NCBI GenBank assembly: GCA_029547185.1
Contig: JAKPPU010000116.1
Location: 1 to 49,448, forward strand
DNA: 49,448 nt
From: Deltaproteobacteria bacterium
Lineage (GTDB): Bacteria; Desulfobacterota; Desulfomonilia; UBA1062
Direction: 5' to 3'
Part shown: in pieces, positions 40,258 to 47,675 of the stretch
Numbering within the stretch: the stretch's first letter is position 1
Layout: the number at the start of each line of letters is the position of its first letter
Position numbers and translations under genes: made by a program
The notes under the pieces: model-generated
Seen by the model: the letters and a program-made list of their open reading frames with translations, nothing else
What the model was told of the DNA's origin: nothing
Databases searched by the model: none

Positions 40258-41322
40258 ATGGAAAAAAAGTCACGATTCGAGCTTGGACACACTGAAAAGA
40301 TAAGGCGTTCCATCTATGTTTTTCTGCGGGACGAGCTTGAGCTGAAGCTTAAGAACATCGCCCTCGAAGAACCCTACCGCATCTGCATGGAAAAGGGCAT
40401 CCCCTACCCGTACGTGGATTCCAGCGAGCTCCGTCCCAAGAAAAAGGAGTTCTCGAAGGAGTCCTCCGTGGCGAGGCCCTTCTCCATCATCTTCTGCGAG
40501 GACACCATCGACGATTCTCATCAGAGGTACATCAGGTTCTCGGAATTCAACCGGGTGAGAAAGGACACGATCTCCCTGGTACCGGATTTGCGGCTCCACC
40601 GCCCCTTCTCTTCCACGATCCGGTTCTTCGAGCGGGACGCCTTCTTCGAACTCTTCGAGCAGCTCCTCGATGTGGATTACTGCCTGCTCATCCAGAGAGA
40701 CAACCGTCTGAAGAAGCACAACCGCTATTCGCTCACCCATTTTCACGTCAAGATCGACTGGCCCATCTCCGAGGCGGCCGAAAGCCTGGCTAAGGAGCTG
40801 CGCTACATATCGAAGAGCCTCTATGAAAAAGGCGACCGGTATGCCGACATTCTCCAGCAGAAGCTGTTCGAATACTACGGCTGGCATCACCAGGCCATCG
40901 GGGGCCGGAGAACAGCCGCCCTGTCCGCTTTCCAGTACCTGAAGACCGTCTCGGGCCTGGCTACCGTATACGTTTCGAGCGCCGAGGCAAAAACGCTGAC
41001 GAGGTATTCCGAAAAGGGAGTGGGCCGCTATGCGGTCATCCAGTTCGACAAGGCGCTGGCCAGGCAGGTCATCGAGAACAACAACCTCACCGAGGAGAGC
41101 TTCCGGCAGGGCTATGCGCTCGGCGAATCGGAAAACTTCTTCGACGTGATCCTCTTCGTGACCTACAAGCACACCGAGTGGGGGATACCGCCCGCAGACG
41201 GCAAGCTCAGGATCCTGAGGCCCGACTACAGCTGGCTCGCCATCGACATGGAGATGATCCTGCCCATGCCGCATGCCGTGAGCTTCCGGCCGCTTCTCGT
41301 GAAATGGGTGTACCGAACATAA
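40258..41322 (+). CDS. unrecognised soluble protein between rnpB and folD
   Basis: A 354-residue protein with no signal peptide or membrane helix. It is rich in aromatic and charged residues; notable stretches are RPFSIIFCEDTIDDSHQRYI, SLVPDLRLHRPFSSTIRFFE, THFHVKIDWPISEAAESLA, EYYGWHHQAIGGRRTAALSA and LRPDYSWLAIDMEMI. I see no known catalytic motif. The ATG at 40258 is used; a GTG at 40228 is in frame but lies against the rnpB terminator. It is 19 bases from folD on the same strand and probably co-transcribed with it. Coding character is clear from even codon use over the whole length. Confidence 0.75.
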   Translation: MEKKSRFELGHTEKIRRSIYVFLRDELELKLKNIALEEPYRICMEKGIPYPYVDSSELRPKKKEFSKESSVARPFSIIFCEDTIDDSHQRYIRFSEFNRVRKDTISLVPDLRLHRPFSSTIRFFERDAFFELFEQLLDVDYCLLIQRDNRLKKHNRYSLTHFHVKIDWPISEAAESLAKELRYISKSLYEKGDRYADILQQKLFEYYGWHHQAIGGRRTAALSAFQYLKTVSGLATVYVSSAEAKTLTRYSEKGVGRYAVIQFDKALARQVIENNNLTEESFRQGYALGESENFFDVILFVTYKHTEWGIPPADGKLRILRPDYSWLAIDMEMILPMPHAVSFRPLLVKWVYRT

Positions 41323-41341
41323 AGCAGACAAGGAGAGAGTA

Positions 41342-42193
41342 TTGGCCACCATCATTGACGGCAAGGAATTGTCCAGGAAGAAACGCTCTGAGATAACCGC
41401 TCAGTCTGAAGAATTTGCACGCACGTACGGCAGGCCGCCGGGCCTCGCCGTGGTCCTCGTGGGCAGCGACCCTGCCTCGGCCATCTATGTGAGGAACAAG
41501 GGGATCGCCTGCGGACAGACCGGGATCAGGTCTTTCGAGTACCGGCTCGACGAAAAGACGACCCAGCAGGAGCTCCTTGCTCTCATCGACGAGCTCAACG
41601 GCCGGGATGAGGTGGACGGGATCCTCGTGCAGCTTCCGATCCCGAAGCATCTCAACGAGAAGGAGGTGCTGCTCCGGATCGACCCGGCCAAGGACGTCGA
41701 TGGATTCCACCCCTTCAACATGGGCATGCTCCTCATGGGTAGCCCGACCCTGGTGCCGTGCACGCCGAGGGGCATCATGGAGATGCTCCACGAGTACGGG
41801 GTGGAGATCAGGGGCAAGGACGCCGTGGTCATCGGGCGGAGCAACATCGTGGGCAAACCCATCGCACTCCTGCTCATGATGGAGCACGCGACCATCACCA
41901 TCTGCCATTCGCGCACGAGAGATCTCAAGGACAAGATCAAGAGGGCGGACATCGTCGTGGCAGCCATCGGCAAGGAAGAGATGATCCGGGGCGACTGGAT
42001 CAAGGACGGCGCCGTCGTGATCGACGTGGGCATGAACCGGAGCGAGACTGGCAAGCTCAAAGGCGATGTCGAGTTTTCCGAAGCAGAGAAGCATGCATCG
42101 ATGATCACCCCGGTCCCCGGAGGTGTAGGCCCCATGACCATCACCATGCTGCTGGACAACACCCTTATTGCAGCCAAGGCTCGCTTGTCTTAA
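41342..42193 (+). CDS. folD: bifunctional methylene-THF dehydrogenase/cyclohydrolase FolD
   Basis: FolD (283 residues) interconverts methylene-, methenyl- and formyl-tetrahydrofolate. The catalytic pair Y49-K53 is in AIYVRNKGIACGQTGI; the conserved DGILVQLPIPKHL, DPAKDVDGFHPFN, PCTPRGIMEML, VIGRSNIVGKPIALLL and PVPGGVGPMTITMLLDNT are all present. The start is TTG (41342) after AAGGAGAGAG. It stands just before the gcv genes, whose T protein produces methylene-THF, its substrate. Confidence 0.97.
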   Translation: MATIIDGKELSRKKRSEITAQSEEFARTYGRPPGLAVVLVGSDPASAIYVRNKGIACGQTGIRSFEYRLDEKTTQQELLALIDELNGRDEVDGILVQLPIPKHLNEKEVLLRIDPAKDVDGFHPFNMGMLLMGSPTLVPCTPRGIMEMLHEYGVEIRGKDAVVIGRSNIVGKPIALLLMMEHATITICHSRTRDLKDKIKRADIVVAAIGKEEMIRGDWIKDGAVVIDVGMNRSETGKLKGDVEFSEAEKHASMITPVPGGVGPMTITMLLDNTLIAAKARLS

Positions 42194-42219
42194 AGGCTCT
42201 ATCTTCCATTCTCGAGCGG

Positions 42220-42268
42220 CCTTTGAAATGATATGAGAGCAGCGGCCCCTGCGAGGTTTTCAAGGAGG
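42220..42268 (+). promoter_or_regulatory. possible hairpin masking a ribosome site ahead of gcvT
   Basis: CCTTTGAAA (42220-42228) can pair imperfectly with TTTTCAAGG (42257-42265), which overlaps the AAGGAGG site (42262-42268) of the short leader frame. The loop contains two similar GCGGCC runs' second copy (42243). If formed it would limit leader translation and, through coupling, gcvT. This is a structural reading only. Confidence 0.3.
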
Positions 42269-42276
42269 TTCGCTTC

Positions 42277-42354
42277 ATGTGCATCCGTGAGGTGGCGCTT
42301 ATGGACAGGTGTGCACATTATATAAATATAGGCATGGGGAGAGACGGATCGTGA
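42277..42354 (+). CDS. 25-residue leader frame coupled to gcvT
   Basis: An ATG eight bases after a strong AAGGAGG site opens a 25-codon frame (MCIREVALMDRCAHYINIGM, then GRDGS). Its stop overlaps the GTG start of gcvT (GTGA at 42351-42354). The peptide has two Cys and three Gly in its last seven residues or so. The ribosome site and the coupling suggest it is translated and feeds ribosomes to gcvT. AT-rich TATATAAAT inside it could also be a -10 box for a shorter transcript, in which case the frame would be incidental. Confidence 0.45.
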   Translation: MCIREVALMDRCAHYINIGMGRDGS

Positions 42355-43427
42355 GAACCCCGCTTTTTGAAGAACATGTGAAACTCGGTGCGCGGATAGT
42401 CGACTTCCACGGATGGGAGATGCCCGTGTGGTATGCCGGCATCAAAGAGGAGCACCTCGCCGTGAGGAGCGCTGCGGGCGTGTTCGATGCAAGCCACATG
42501 GGCGAGATTTACGTAACGGGCAAGGAGAGCGTTCCCTTCCTCGAGCGCGCCCTCACGAGGGACATAAGCCCGATGCCGAAAGGCAGGGTCCTCTACGGCT
42601 TCCTCCTCAATAAGGGCGGAGGCATCATCGACGACCTCACCGTCTACTGCATCGAGCCGGACAGTGAATACATGCTCTGCGTGAACGCGTCGAACACGGA
42701 AAAGGATTTCGAGTGGCTCTGCTCGAACAACCGGGAAGGCGCCCGGATAGAGAACAGGAGCGATGAGACGGCCCTCGTCGCGCTCCAGGGGCCGGACGGC
42801 GCGAGCATCCTCAAAGATGCCTTCGGGTTCGATCTCGACCGCTTGAAGAGATACACCTTTGCCTTCGAGGACACCCGGTACGGAAGGCTCCTGATCTCGA
42901 AGACCGGATACACCGGCGCAGGGGGCGCGGAGATCTTCCTCGAATCCGCCCACGCACCGGCATTGTGGTCCGAGCTGATCGAGCGCGGAGCCGTTCCCTG
43001 CGGCCTCGGCGCCCGGGACACGCTCAGGCTCGAGATGGGCTATCCCCTCCACGGCAACGACATCGACGAGAGCACCACGCCCCTGGAGGCGGGGCTCGAT
43101 TTCGCCGTGGACATGGCAAAGCCGGAGTTCATCGGCAAGGAAGTACTGCAGGAGCAGCTCCGCTCCGGCCTGACCAGGCGGCTGCGGGGCCTCGTTCTCA
43201 AGGAGAGAGGCGTTCCCCGCCAGGGCTGCATCTGCGTTAAAGACGGCCGGGAGGCGGGCGTCGTCACCTCGGGGAGCATCTCGCCGGTCCTGGGAACGGG
43301 GATCGCGCTGGCATACCTCGAGAGCTCGGTTCAGGAGAACGACGTGCTCGACGTCATGGTGAGATCGAAGCCCTTGAAGGCGATCGTGAAGCGCCCGCCG
43401 TTCGTGAGCGGAACCATATCCAAATAA
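42351..43427 (+). CDS. gcvT: glycine cleavage system T protein (aminomethyltransferase)
   Basis: GcvT (358 residues) takes the aminomethyl group from GcvH and makes methylene-THF and ammonia. The start is GTG at 42351 (RTPLFEEHVKLGARIVDFHGWEMPVWY), with GGGGAGAGACGG upstream; this is the usual N-terminus. Further markers are AAGVFDASHMGEI, ALQGPDG, TGYTGAGGAEIFL and the C-terminal GVVTSGSISPVLGTGIALAYL. The catalytic Asp of the family lies in GARDTLRLEMGYPLHGND. It leads gcvT-H-PA-PB. Confidence 0.96.
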   Translation: MRTPLFEEHVKLGARIVDFHGWEMPVWYAGIKEEHLAVRSAAGVFDASHMGEIYVTGKESVPFLERALTRDISPMPKGRVLYGFLLNKGGGIIDDLTVYCIEPDSEYMLCVNASNTEKDFEWLCSNNREGARIENRSDETALVALQGPDGASILKDAFGFDLDRLKRYTFAFEDTRYGRLLISKTGYTGAGGAEIFLESAHAPALWSELIERGAVPCGLGARDTLRLEMGYPLHGNDIDESTTPLEAGLDFAVDMAKPEFIGKEVLQEQLRSGLTRRLRGLVLKERGVPRQGCICVKDGREAGVVTSGSISPVLGTGIALAYLESSVQENDVLDVMVRSKPLKAIVKRPPFVSGTISK

Positions 43428-43447
43428 GGAATGCGGGAGGTTGATGG

Positions 43448-43837
43448 ATGAAGATACCGGATGAACTGCACTATACCGAGGATCATGAGTGGGGCAAGGC
43501 CAAGGACGGAATGCTGAGGGTCGGCATCACCGACTATGCCCAGAACGAGCTGGGCGACATCGTCTTCGTCGACCTCTTTCCGAAGGGGACCTCTGTCGCA
43601 AAAGGCGACCCCATCGGGACCGTCGAGTCGGTCAAGGCCGTATCCGACGTCTTCGCTCCGGTCGACGGAGAGATCGCAGAGGTGAACGATTCCCTCGAGG
43701 ACAAGCCCGAGCTGGTGAACCAGGACCCTTACGAAAAGGGCTGGATGGTCGTCCTGAAGATGGACGATCCCTCCCAGGTGAACAAGCTCATGGATTCGCA
43801 GGCATACGAGGAGTACCTCGAGGCAGAGGCGAAATAG
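43448..43837 (+). CDS. gcvH: glycine cleavage system H protein
   Basis: The lipoyl carrier of the system, 129 residues, with the lipoylated K63 in VESVKAVSDVFAPVDGE and the typical YTEDHEWGKAKDGMLRVGITDYAQ start. Length is standard. It lies 20 bases after gcvT, with a GGAGG site, and its stop is immediately followed by the gcvPA ATG. Confidence 0.97.
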   Translation: MKIPDELHYTEDHEWGKAKDGMLRVGITDYAQNELGDIVFVDLFPKGTSVAKGDPIGTVESVKAVSDVFAPVDGEIAEVNDSLEDKPELVNQDPYEKGWMVVLKMDDPSQVNKLMDSQAYEEYLEAEAK

Positions 43838-45142
43838 ATGTCGTATATCGCCATCAATGAGCAGGACCTTCAGAAGATGCTGAAATCCATCGGGATCGCT
43901 TTCCCGCAGGAGGTCTTCTCATCGATCCCGGAGGAGCTCCGCTACGACACCCTCCTCCCTATCGACGGGCCGCTCGACGAAGAGTCGCTCCGGAGGAGAT
44001 TCGCCTTTACCCCTTCGAAGGCGGTCTTTGCCGGGGGCGGCATCTACCGCCACCATATTCCGGCAGTCGTGGACTCGCTCTCGTCGAGGCAGGAGTTCGT
44101 GACGGCGTACACGCCCTATCAGCCCGAGGTCAGCCAGGGCACGCTCCAGTCGATCTTCGAGTACCAGAGCATGATGGCGGACCTCACCGGCATGGACGTA
44201 TCGAACGCCTCGATGTACGACGGCGCCACCTCCCTCGCGGAGGCAGCGCTCATGGCACTCAGGGGAAAGGGCATCAGACGCGTTCTCGTCGCACGCTCGA
44301 TGCAGCCTTCCTACCGCCGCGTTCTCAAGACCTACCTCGCCTCGATCAGCGATGTGAAGGTCGAAGAGATACCCTTCGAGCCCTCCACGGGGCAGATCGA
44401 TCTGACTGCCCTCGAGGGAGCCATCGCTGCGGACTGCGCCTTCTTCATCCAGAACCCGAACTACTTCGGGGTGATAGAGCCCATGCAGAGAGTCGCAGGG
44501 ATCGCCTCTCCCCGTGCGGGCTTCTGGGGCATCACCGTCACCGAGGCCCTCACGCTGGGTCTCTTCGATGCCCCGGGCATCTACAGGCCCGACGTCGTGA
44601 TCGGCGAGGCCCAGTCGTTCGGAAACCCGGCGAATGCGGGCGGTCCGCTGCTGGGTTTCTTCTGCACCAGGAAGGAGCACGTGAGGCGCATGCCGGGCCG
44701 GATCGTAGGACTCACGAAGGACAGTGAGGGGAGGCAGGCCTTCTGCCTCACGCTCGCCACCCGAGAGCAGCACATCCGGAGGGAGAAGGCCACCTCGAAC
44801 ATCTGCACGAACGAGGGGCTCTGCGCATTGAGGGCGGCGATCCACCTGAGCGCCATGGGGCCCGAAGGCCTGCGCGAAGCAGCGCTCCAGTGCGCGGCAG
44901 GGGCCAGGCACCTCATGGCCCTTCTCGCGGCCAAGGGGATACGGTCACTCTTGTCGGGCCCTGTCTTCCACGAGTTCGTGGTCCCCATCGAAGAGGCGAA
45001 GAGAGCGGCCCTCGATGCCGAGAGGATCGTTCCCGGGATTCCCATAACAGGCGATTATCCCGAGCTCGAGAACGCCGTGCTCGTGACGGTCACAGAGATG
45101 AATACCATGGAGGAGTGCCGATGCCTGGCAGAACGGATGTAG
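43838..45142 (+). CDS. gcvPA: glycine dehydrogenase (decarboxylating) subunit 1
   Basis: The N-terminal half of the P protein as a separate 434-residue subunit. Family signatures: FAGGGIYRHHIPAVVDSL, AYTPYQPEVSQGTLQSIFEYQSMMADLTGMDVSNASMYDGATSLAEA, and GEAQSFGNPANAGGPLLGFF. It pairs with subunit 2 to bind pyridoxal phosphate and decarboxylate glycine. The start abuts the gcvH stop without a gap and the end overlaps gcvPB by 22 bases. Confidence 0.96.
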   Translation: MSYIAINEQDLQKMLKSIGIAFPQEVFSSIPEELRYDTLLPIDGPLDEESLRRRFAFTPSKAVFAGGGIYRHHIPAVVDSLSSRQEFVTAYTPYQPEVSQGTLQSIFEYQSMMADLTGMDVSNASMYDGATSLAEAALMALRGKGIRRVLVARSMQPSYRRVLKTYLASISDVKVEEIPFEPSTGQIDLTALEGAIAADCAFFIQNPNYFGVIEPMQRVAGIASPRAGFWGITVTEALTLGLFDAPGIYRPDVVIGEAQSFGNPANAGGPLLGFFCTRKEHVRRMPGRIVGLTKDSEGRQAFCLTLATREQHIRREKATSNICTNEGLCALRAAIHLSAMGPEGLREAALQCAAGARHLMALLAAKGIRSLLSGPVFHEFVVPIEEAKRAALDAERIVPGIPITGDYPELENAVLVTVTEMNTMEECRCLAERM

Positions 45143-46590
45143 CCCGGTTCCCCGAGGTCAGGGAGCCTCTGCTGAACTTGCGGAGCGCCCTGGGCAGGAA
45201 CAAGCGCCTCATACCTTCGCCTTTCGACGTGCCGGAGATGCCCGATCTGCCGGTGTCCACGGACCTGGCCGACCTTCCCGACGTGTCCGAGGTGGAGACG
45301 GTACGGCATTTCACCAGGCTCTCCAGCCTCAACTACGGGATCGAAAACGGCATGTATCCCCTGGGATCGTGTACCATGAAGTACAACCCCAAGATCGCCG
45401 AGGCAGCTTCGGCGAGTCTGCGGTCCGTCCATCCGGCAGACCCGGCGGCCATGTCGCACGTTCTCGAATGCCTGGCGCTTCTCCAGAAGTATCTCGGGGA
45501 GATCTGCGGCATGGATGCCTGCAGCCTGTGGCCTGCAGCAGGGGCGCACGGCGAGCTCACGGGCATGATGGTCATCCGCAGGGCCGTCGACATGAAGGGA
45601 GAGCCGAGGACCAAGGTCCTCATCCCCGACACCGCCCACGGCACGAACCCTGCCTCGTGCACCATCGCCGGGTTCGCCACCGAGAGCATCCCGTCGGGAG
45701 GCGACGGCTTTCTCACGGCCTCGATCCTGAAGGAGCACCTGGGTCCTGACGTCGCAGCCCTCATGATCACCAACCCCAACACCCTGGGCATCTTCGAGAG
45801 GGAGATCCGCGAGATAGCAGGACTCCTCCACGACAACGGGTCGTACCTCTACATGGACGGCGCAAACCTGAACGCCCTCCTGGGCGTTGCACGGCCGGGC
45901 GACATGGGGGTCGACTGCATGCATGTGAACCTGCACAAGACCTTCGCTACCCCGCACGGCGGCGGCGGGCCGGGCAGCGGGCCGGTGCTCGTCAAGAGCG
46001 GGCTGGCCCGGCACCTTCCCCTGCCCCTCATCAAAGAGGGCGAATCGGGCTCGTACACCCTTTCCTGGGACGGCCCGGAAAGCATCGGCATGGTCCACTC
46101 GTGCCTGGGCAATGTCGGGGTGTGCATCAGGGCGCTTGCCTATATCCTGAGCCTCGGGCCCGTGGGACTTCCCGAGGTGGCGCAGGCAGCCTGCATCAAT
46201 GCAGGCTACCTGAAGAGCAGGCTCTCGGGCCTCTACGACCTCCCCTACCGGACGCCCACGCTCCATGAGTTCGTCCTCTCCGACAGGCTGCAGAAGGAAA
46301 ACGGCATCACCACCATGGATATCGCGAAGTCGCTCATGGACTTCGGGTTCTATCCGCCGACCATATACTTCCCTCTCGTGGTCCAGGGTGCGCTCATGAT
46401 CGAGCCCACCGAGACCGAGCCCCTCGAAGAGCTCGACAGGTTCGTCAATGCCATGGAGGAGATTGCGGAAACGAGCCGGACGAATCCGGAAGAGCTCCAC
46501 GGCGCGCCCCGCACGACCCCTGTTTCCCGCGTCGACGAGGTATGGGCTGCCAGGAATATCGTCCTCACGTGGTCCAAGAGAGAATCCTAA
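45121..46590 (+). CDS. gcvPB: glycine dehydrogenase (decarboxylating) subunit 2
   Basis: The C-terminal half of the P protein as a 489-residue subunit. It contains the PLP lysine K273 in HVNLHKTFATPHGGGGPGSG, plus YPLGSCTMKYNPKI, IPDTAHGTNPASCTIAGF and LMITNPNTLGIFE. The ATG at 45121 (MPGRTDVARFPEV) follows GGAGGAG inside gcvPA; the frame is open further upstream but only as an antiphase shadow. The L protein (dihydrolipoamide dehydrogenase) is not nearby. Confidence 0.97.
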   Translation: MPGRTDVARFPEVREPLLNLRSALGRNKRLIPSPFDVPEMPDLPVSTDLADLPDVSEVETVRHFTRLSSLNYGIENGMYPLGSCTMKYNPKIAEAASASLRSVHPADPAAMSHVLECLALLQKYLGEICGMDACSLWPAAGAHGELTGMMVIRRAVDMKGEPRTKVLIPDTAHGTNPASCTIAGFATESIPSGGDGFLTASILKEHLGPDVAALMITNPNTLGIFEREIREIAGLLHDNGSYLYMDGANLNALLGVARPGDMGVDCMHVNLHKTFATPHGGGGPGSGPVLVKSGLARHLPLPLIKEGESGSYTLSWDGPESIGMVHSCLGNVGVCIRALAYILSLGPVGLPEVAQAACINAGYLKSRLSGLYDLPYRTPTLHEFVLSDRLQKENGITTMDIAKSLMDFGFYPPTIYFPLVVQGALMIEPTETEPLEELDRFVNAMEEIAETSRTNPEELHGAPRTTPVSRVDEVWAARNIVLTWSKRES

Positions 46591-46610
46591 TGGGAGGAAC
46601 CGGTATCTAA

Positions 46611-47219
46611 ATGGTTAAGAAGCGGGACAAACAATCAGATGCGGATCTGGTTCGCGAAATAAAGCGCGGTGATGCGCGGGCAATGGAGGAGATCGTAAAG
46701 CGGTACTCGAACAAGGTGTACAATCTCGCGTATCACCTTACCCGGGATTCTGCGGCGGCCGAGGAGATCATGCAGGATGTTTTTCTGACGGTGATCTCGA
46801 AAATAGGCACGCTGACCAACGAAGAATACTTCTCCACGTGGCTTTACCGCGTGACGACGAACGCAGCCTACGGTTTCTTAAGGAAGGAGAAAAAGTTTTC
46901 CGAGCAGACGCCGGTCGAGAACATCGACCAAGAGGTTCAGCCGAGCTACGACTGGTCGGACCTTCCCGATGACGTTCTGCTCTCGGAGGAAAGCAAAGAG
47001 GTCTTGAGAAAGTCCATCGATGCCTTGCCGGAGGCCATGAGGACGGTCGTGATCATGAAGGACATGGAAGGCTTAAAGAACGAGGAAATAGCCGAGGCCC
47101 TCGGAATGAGCGTCCCGGCCGTCAAATCCAGGCTCCACCGGGGCAGGCTGATCCTCCGAGATCTTCTTGCCGGATATTTCAGGAAAAAATATACAAACCA
47201 CTCAGGGGACGACGAATGA
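46611..47219 (+). CDS. ECF-type RNA polymerase sigma factor
   Basis: A 202-residue sigma factor of the RpoE-like ECF class. Region 2 is complete (RYSNKVYNLAYHLTRDSAAAEEIMQDVFLTV, FSTWLYRVTTNAAYGFLRKEK) and region 4 carries the helix-turn-helix LKNEEIAEALGMSVPAVKSRLHRGRLILR. The start has GGGAGGA and lies 20 bases after gcvPB, so it may be made from the gcv transcript. Its stop overlaps the next gene (ATGA), which encodes its likely anti-sigma factor. Confidence 0.94.
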   Translation: MVKKRDKQSDADLVREIKRGDARAMEEIVKRYSNKVYNLAYHLTRDSAAAEEIMQDVFLTVISKIGTLTNEEYFSTWLYRVTTNAAYGFLRKEKKFSEQTPVENIDQEVQPSYDWSDLPDDVLLSEESKEVLRKSIDALPEAMRTVVIMKDMEGLKNEEIAEALGMSVPAVKSRLHRGRLILRDLLAGYFRKKYTNHSGDDE

Positions 47220-47473
47220 ACTGCAAAATCTGCTCAACCCTCTTTCAGGAATTCCTCGAAAAATCACTCTGCGAAGAGCTCATCGCCGAAATGGACGACC
47301 ACATGCAGGCCTGCAGAAAGTGCAGGACATCGCTGCGCACCTACAAGCTCACCATCATGCTTTCCCAGCAAGCGGACCCCCCCTGCTGCGTAAGACCCGA
47401 AACAGTCGACCGGCTCAAGAAGATCCTCCTCCAGAGGTTCTTTGCCAAGGAAGATGTCAAGATCAAGGTCTAG
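47216..47473 (+). CDS. small zinc-finger anti-sigma factor
   Basis: An 85-residue soluble protein beginning MNCKICSTLFQEFLEKSLCEELIAEMDDHMQACRKC in frame; the H-x3-C-x2-C pattern with the upstream Cys matches the zf-HC2 anti-sigma zinc-binding domain. No membrane helix follows, so it would be a cytoplasmic anti-sigma factor, possibly redox-responsive like ChrR/RsrA-type proteins. Overlap with the sigma gene (ATGA) gives matched production. Two adjacent Cys (PPCCVRP) occur outside the motif. Confidence 0.8.
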   Translation: MNCKICSTLFQEFLEKSLCEELIAEMDDHMQACRKCRTSLRTYKLTIMLSQQADPPCCVRPETVDRLKKILLQRFFAKEDVKIKV

Positions 47474-47675
47474 GCACGAAGAGGTGCCGGTTCCACAAGC
47501 CCCTGGTACGCATACCTTCCCTGCTGTCGAGCGCTGCCACCCCGATCCGCACGGCAACGTTCCCGCCTCCTTTGAAAACGGTTTCTCTTAAAGGGAATTC
47601 CCCGGCAGACGACCGCTTTGTGTCGCGGTCATCCGCTGCTCCGAGCAAACGATCCGCAGGCTGCAGCACGGCGGT

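Noticed and set aside
42302..42329. TGGACA and TATAAA as a promoter before gcvT
   Set aside because: The spacing between the boxes is only 13 bases, outside the range for sigma-70 promoters.
42194..42350. Possible glycine riboswitch before gcvT
   Set aside because: GGGGAGAGAC is suggestive, but the paired aptamer cores and the GGCAAAAGGAC-like element are missing and the gap is too short for a tandem aptamer.
45055..46500. 481-codon minus-strand frame opposite gcvPB
   Set aside because: The gcvPB product shows a PLP site and family motifs throughout; the antisense protein has none.
47463..47669. 68-codon minus-strand frame in the gap after the anti-sigma gene
   Set aside because: No ribosome site, no recognisable domain, and it would lie directly behind a gene with a clear stop; left unannotated.
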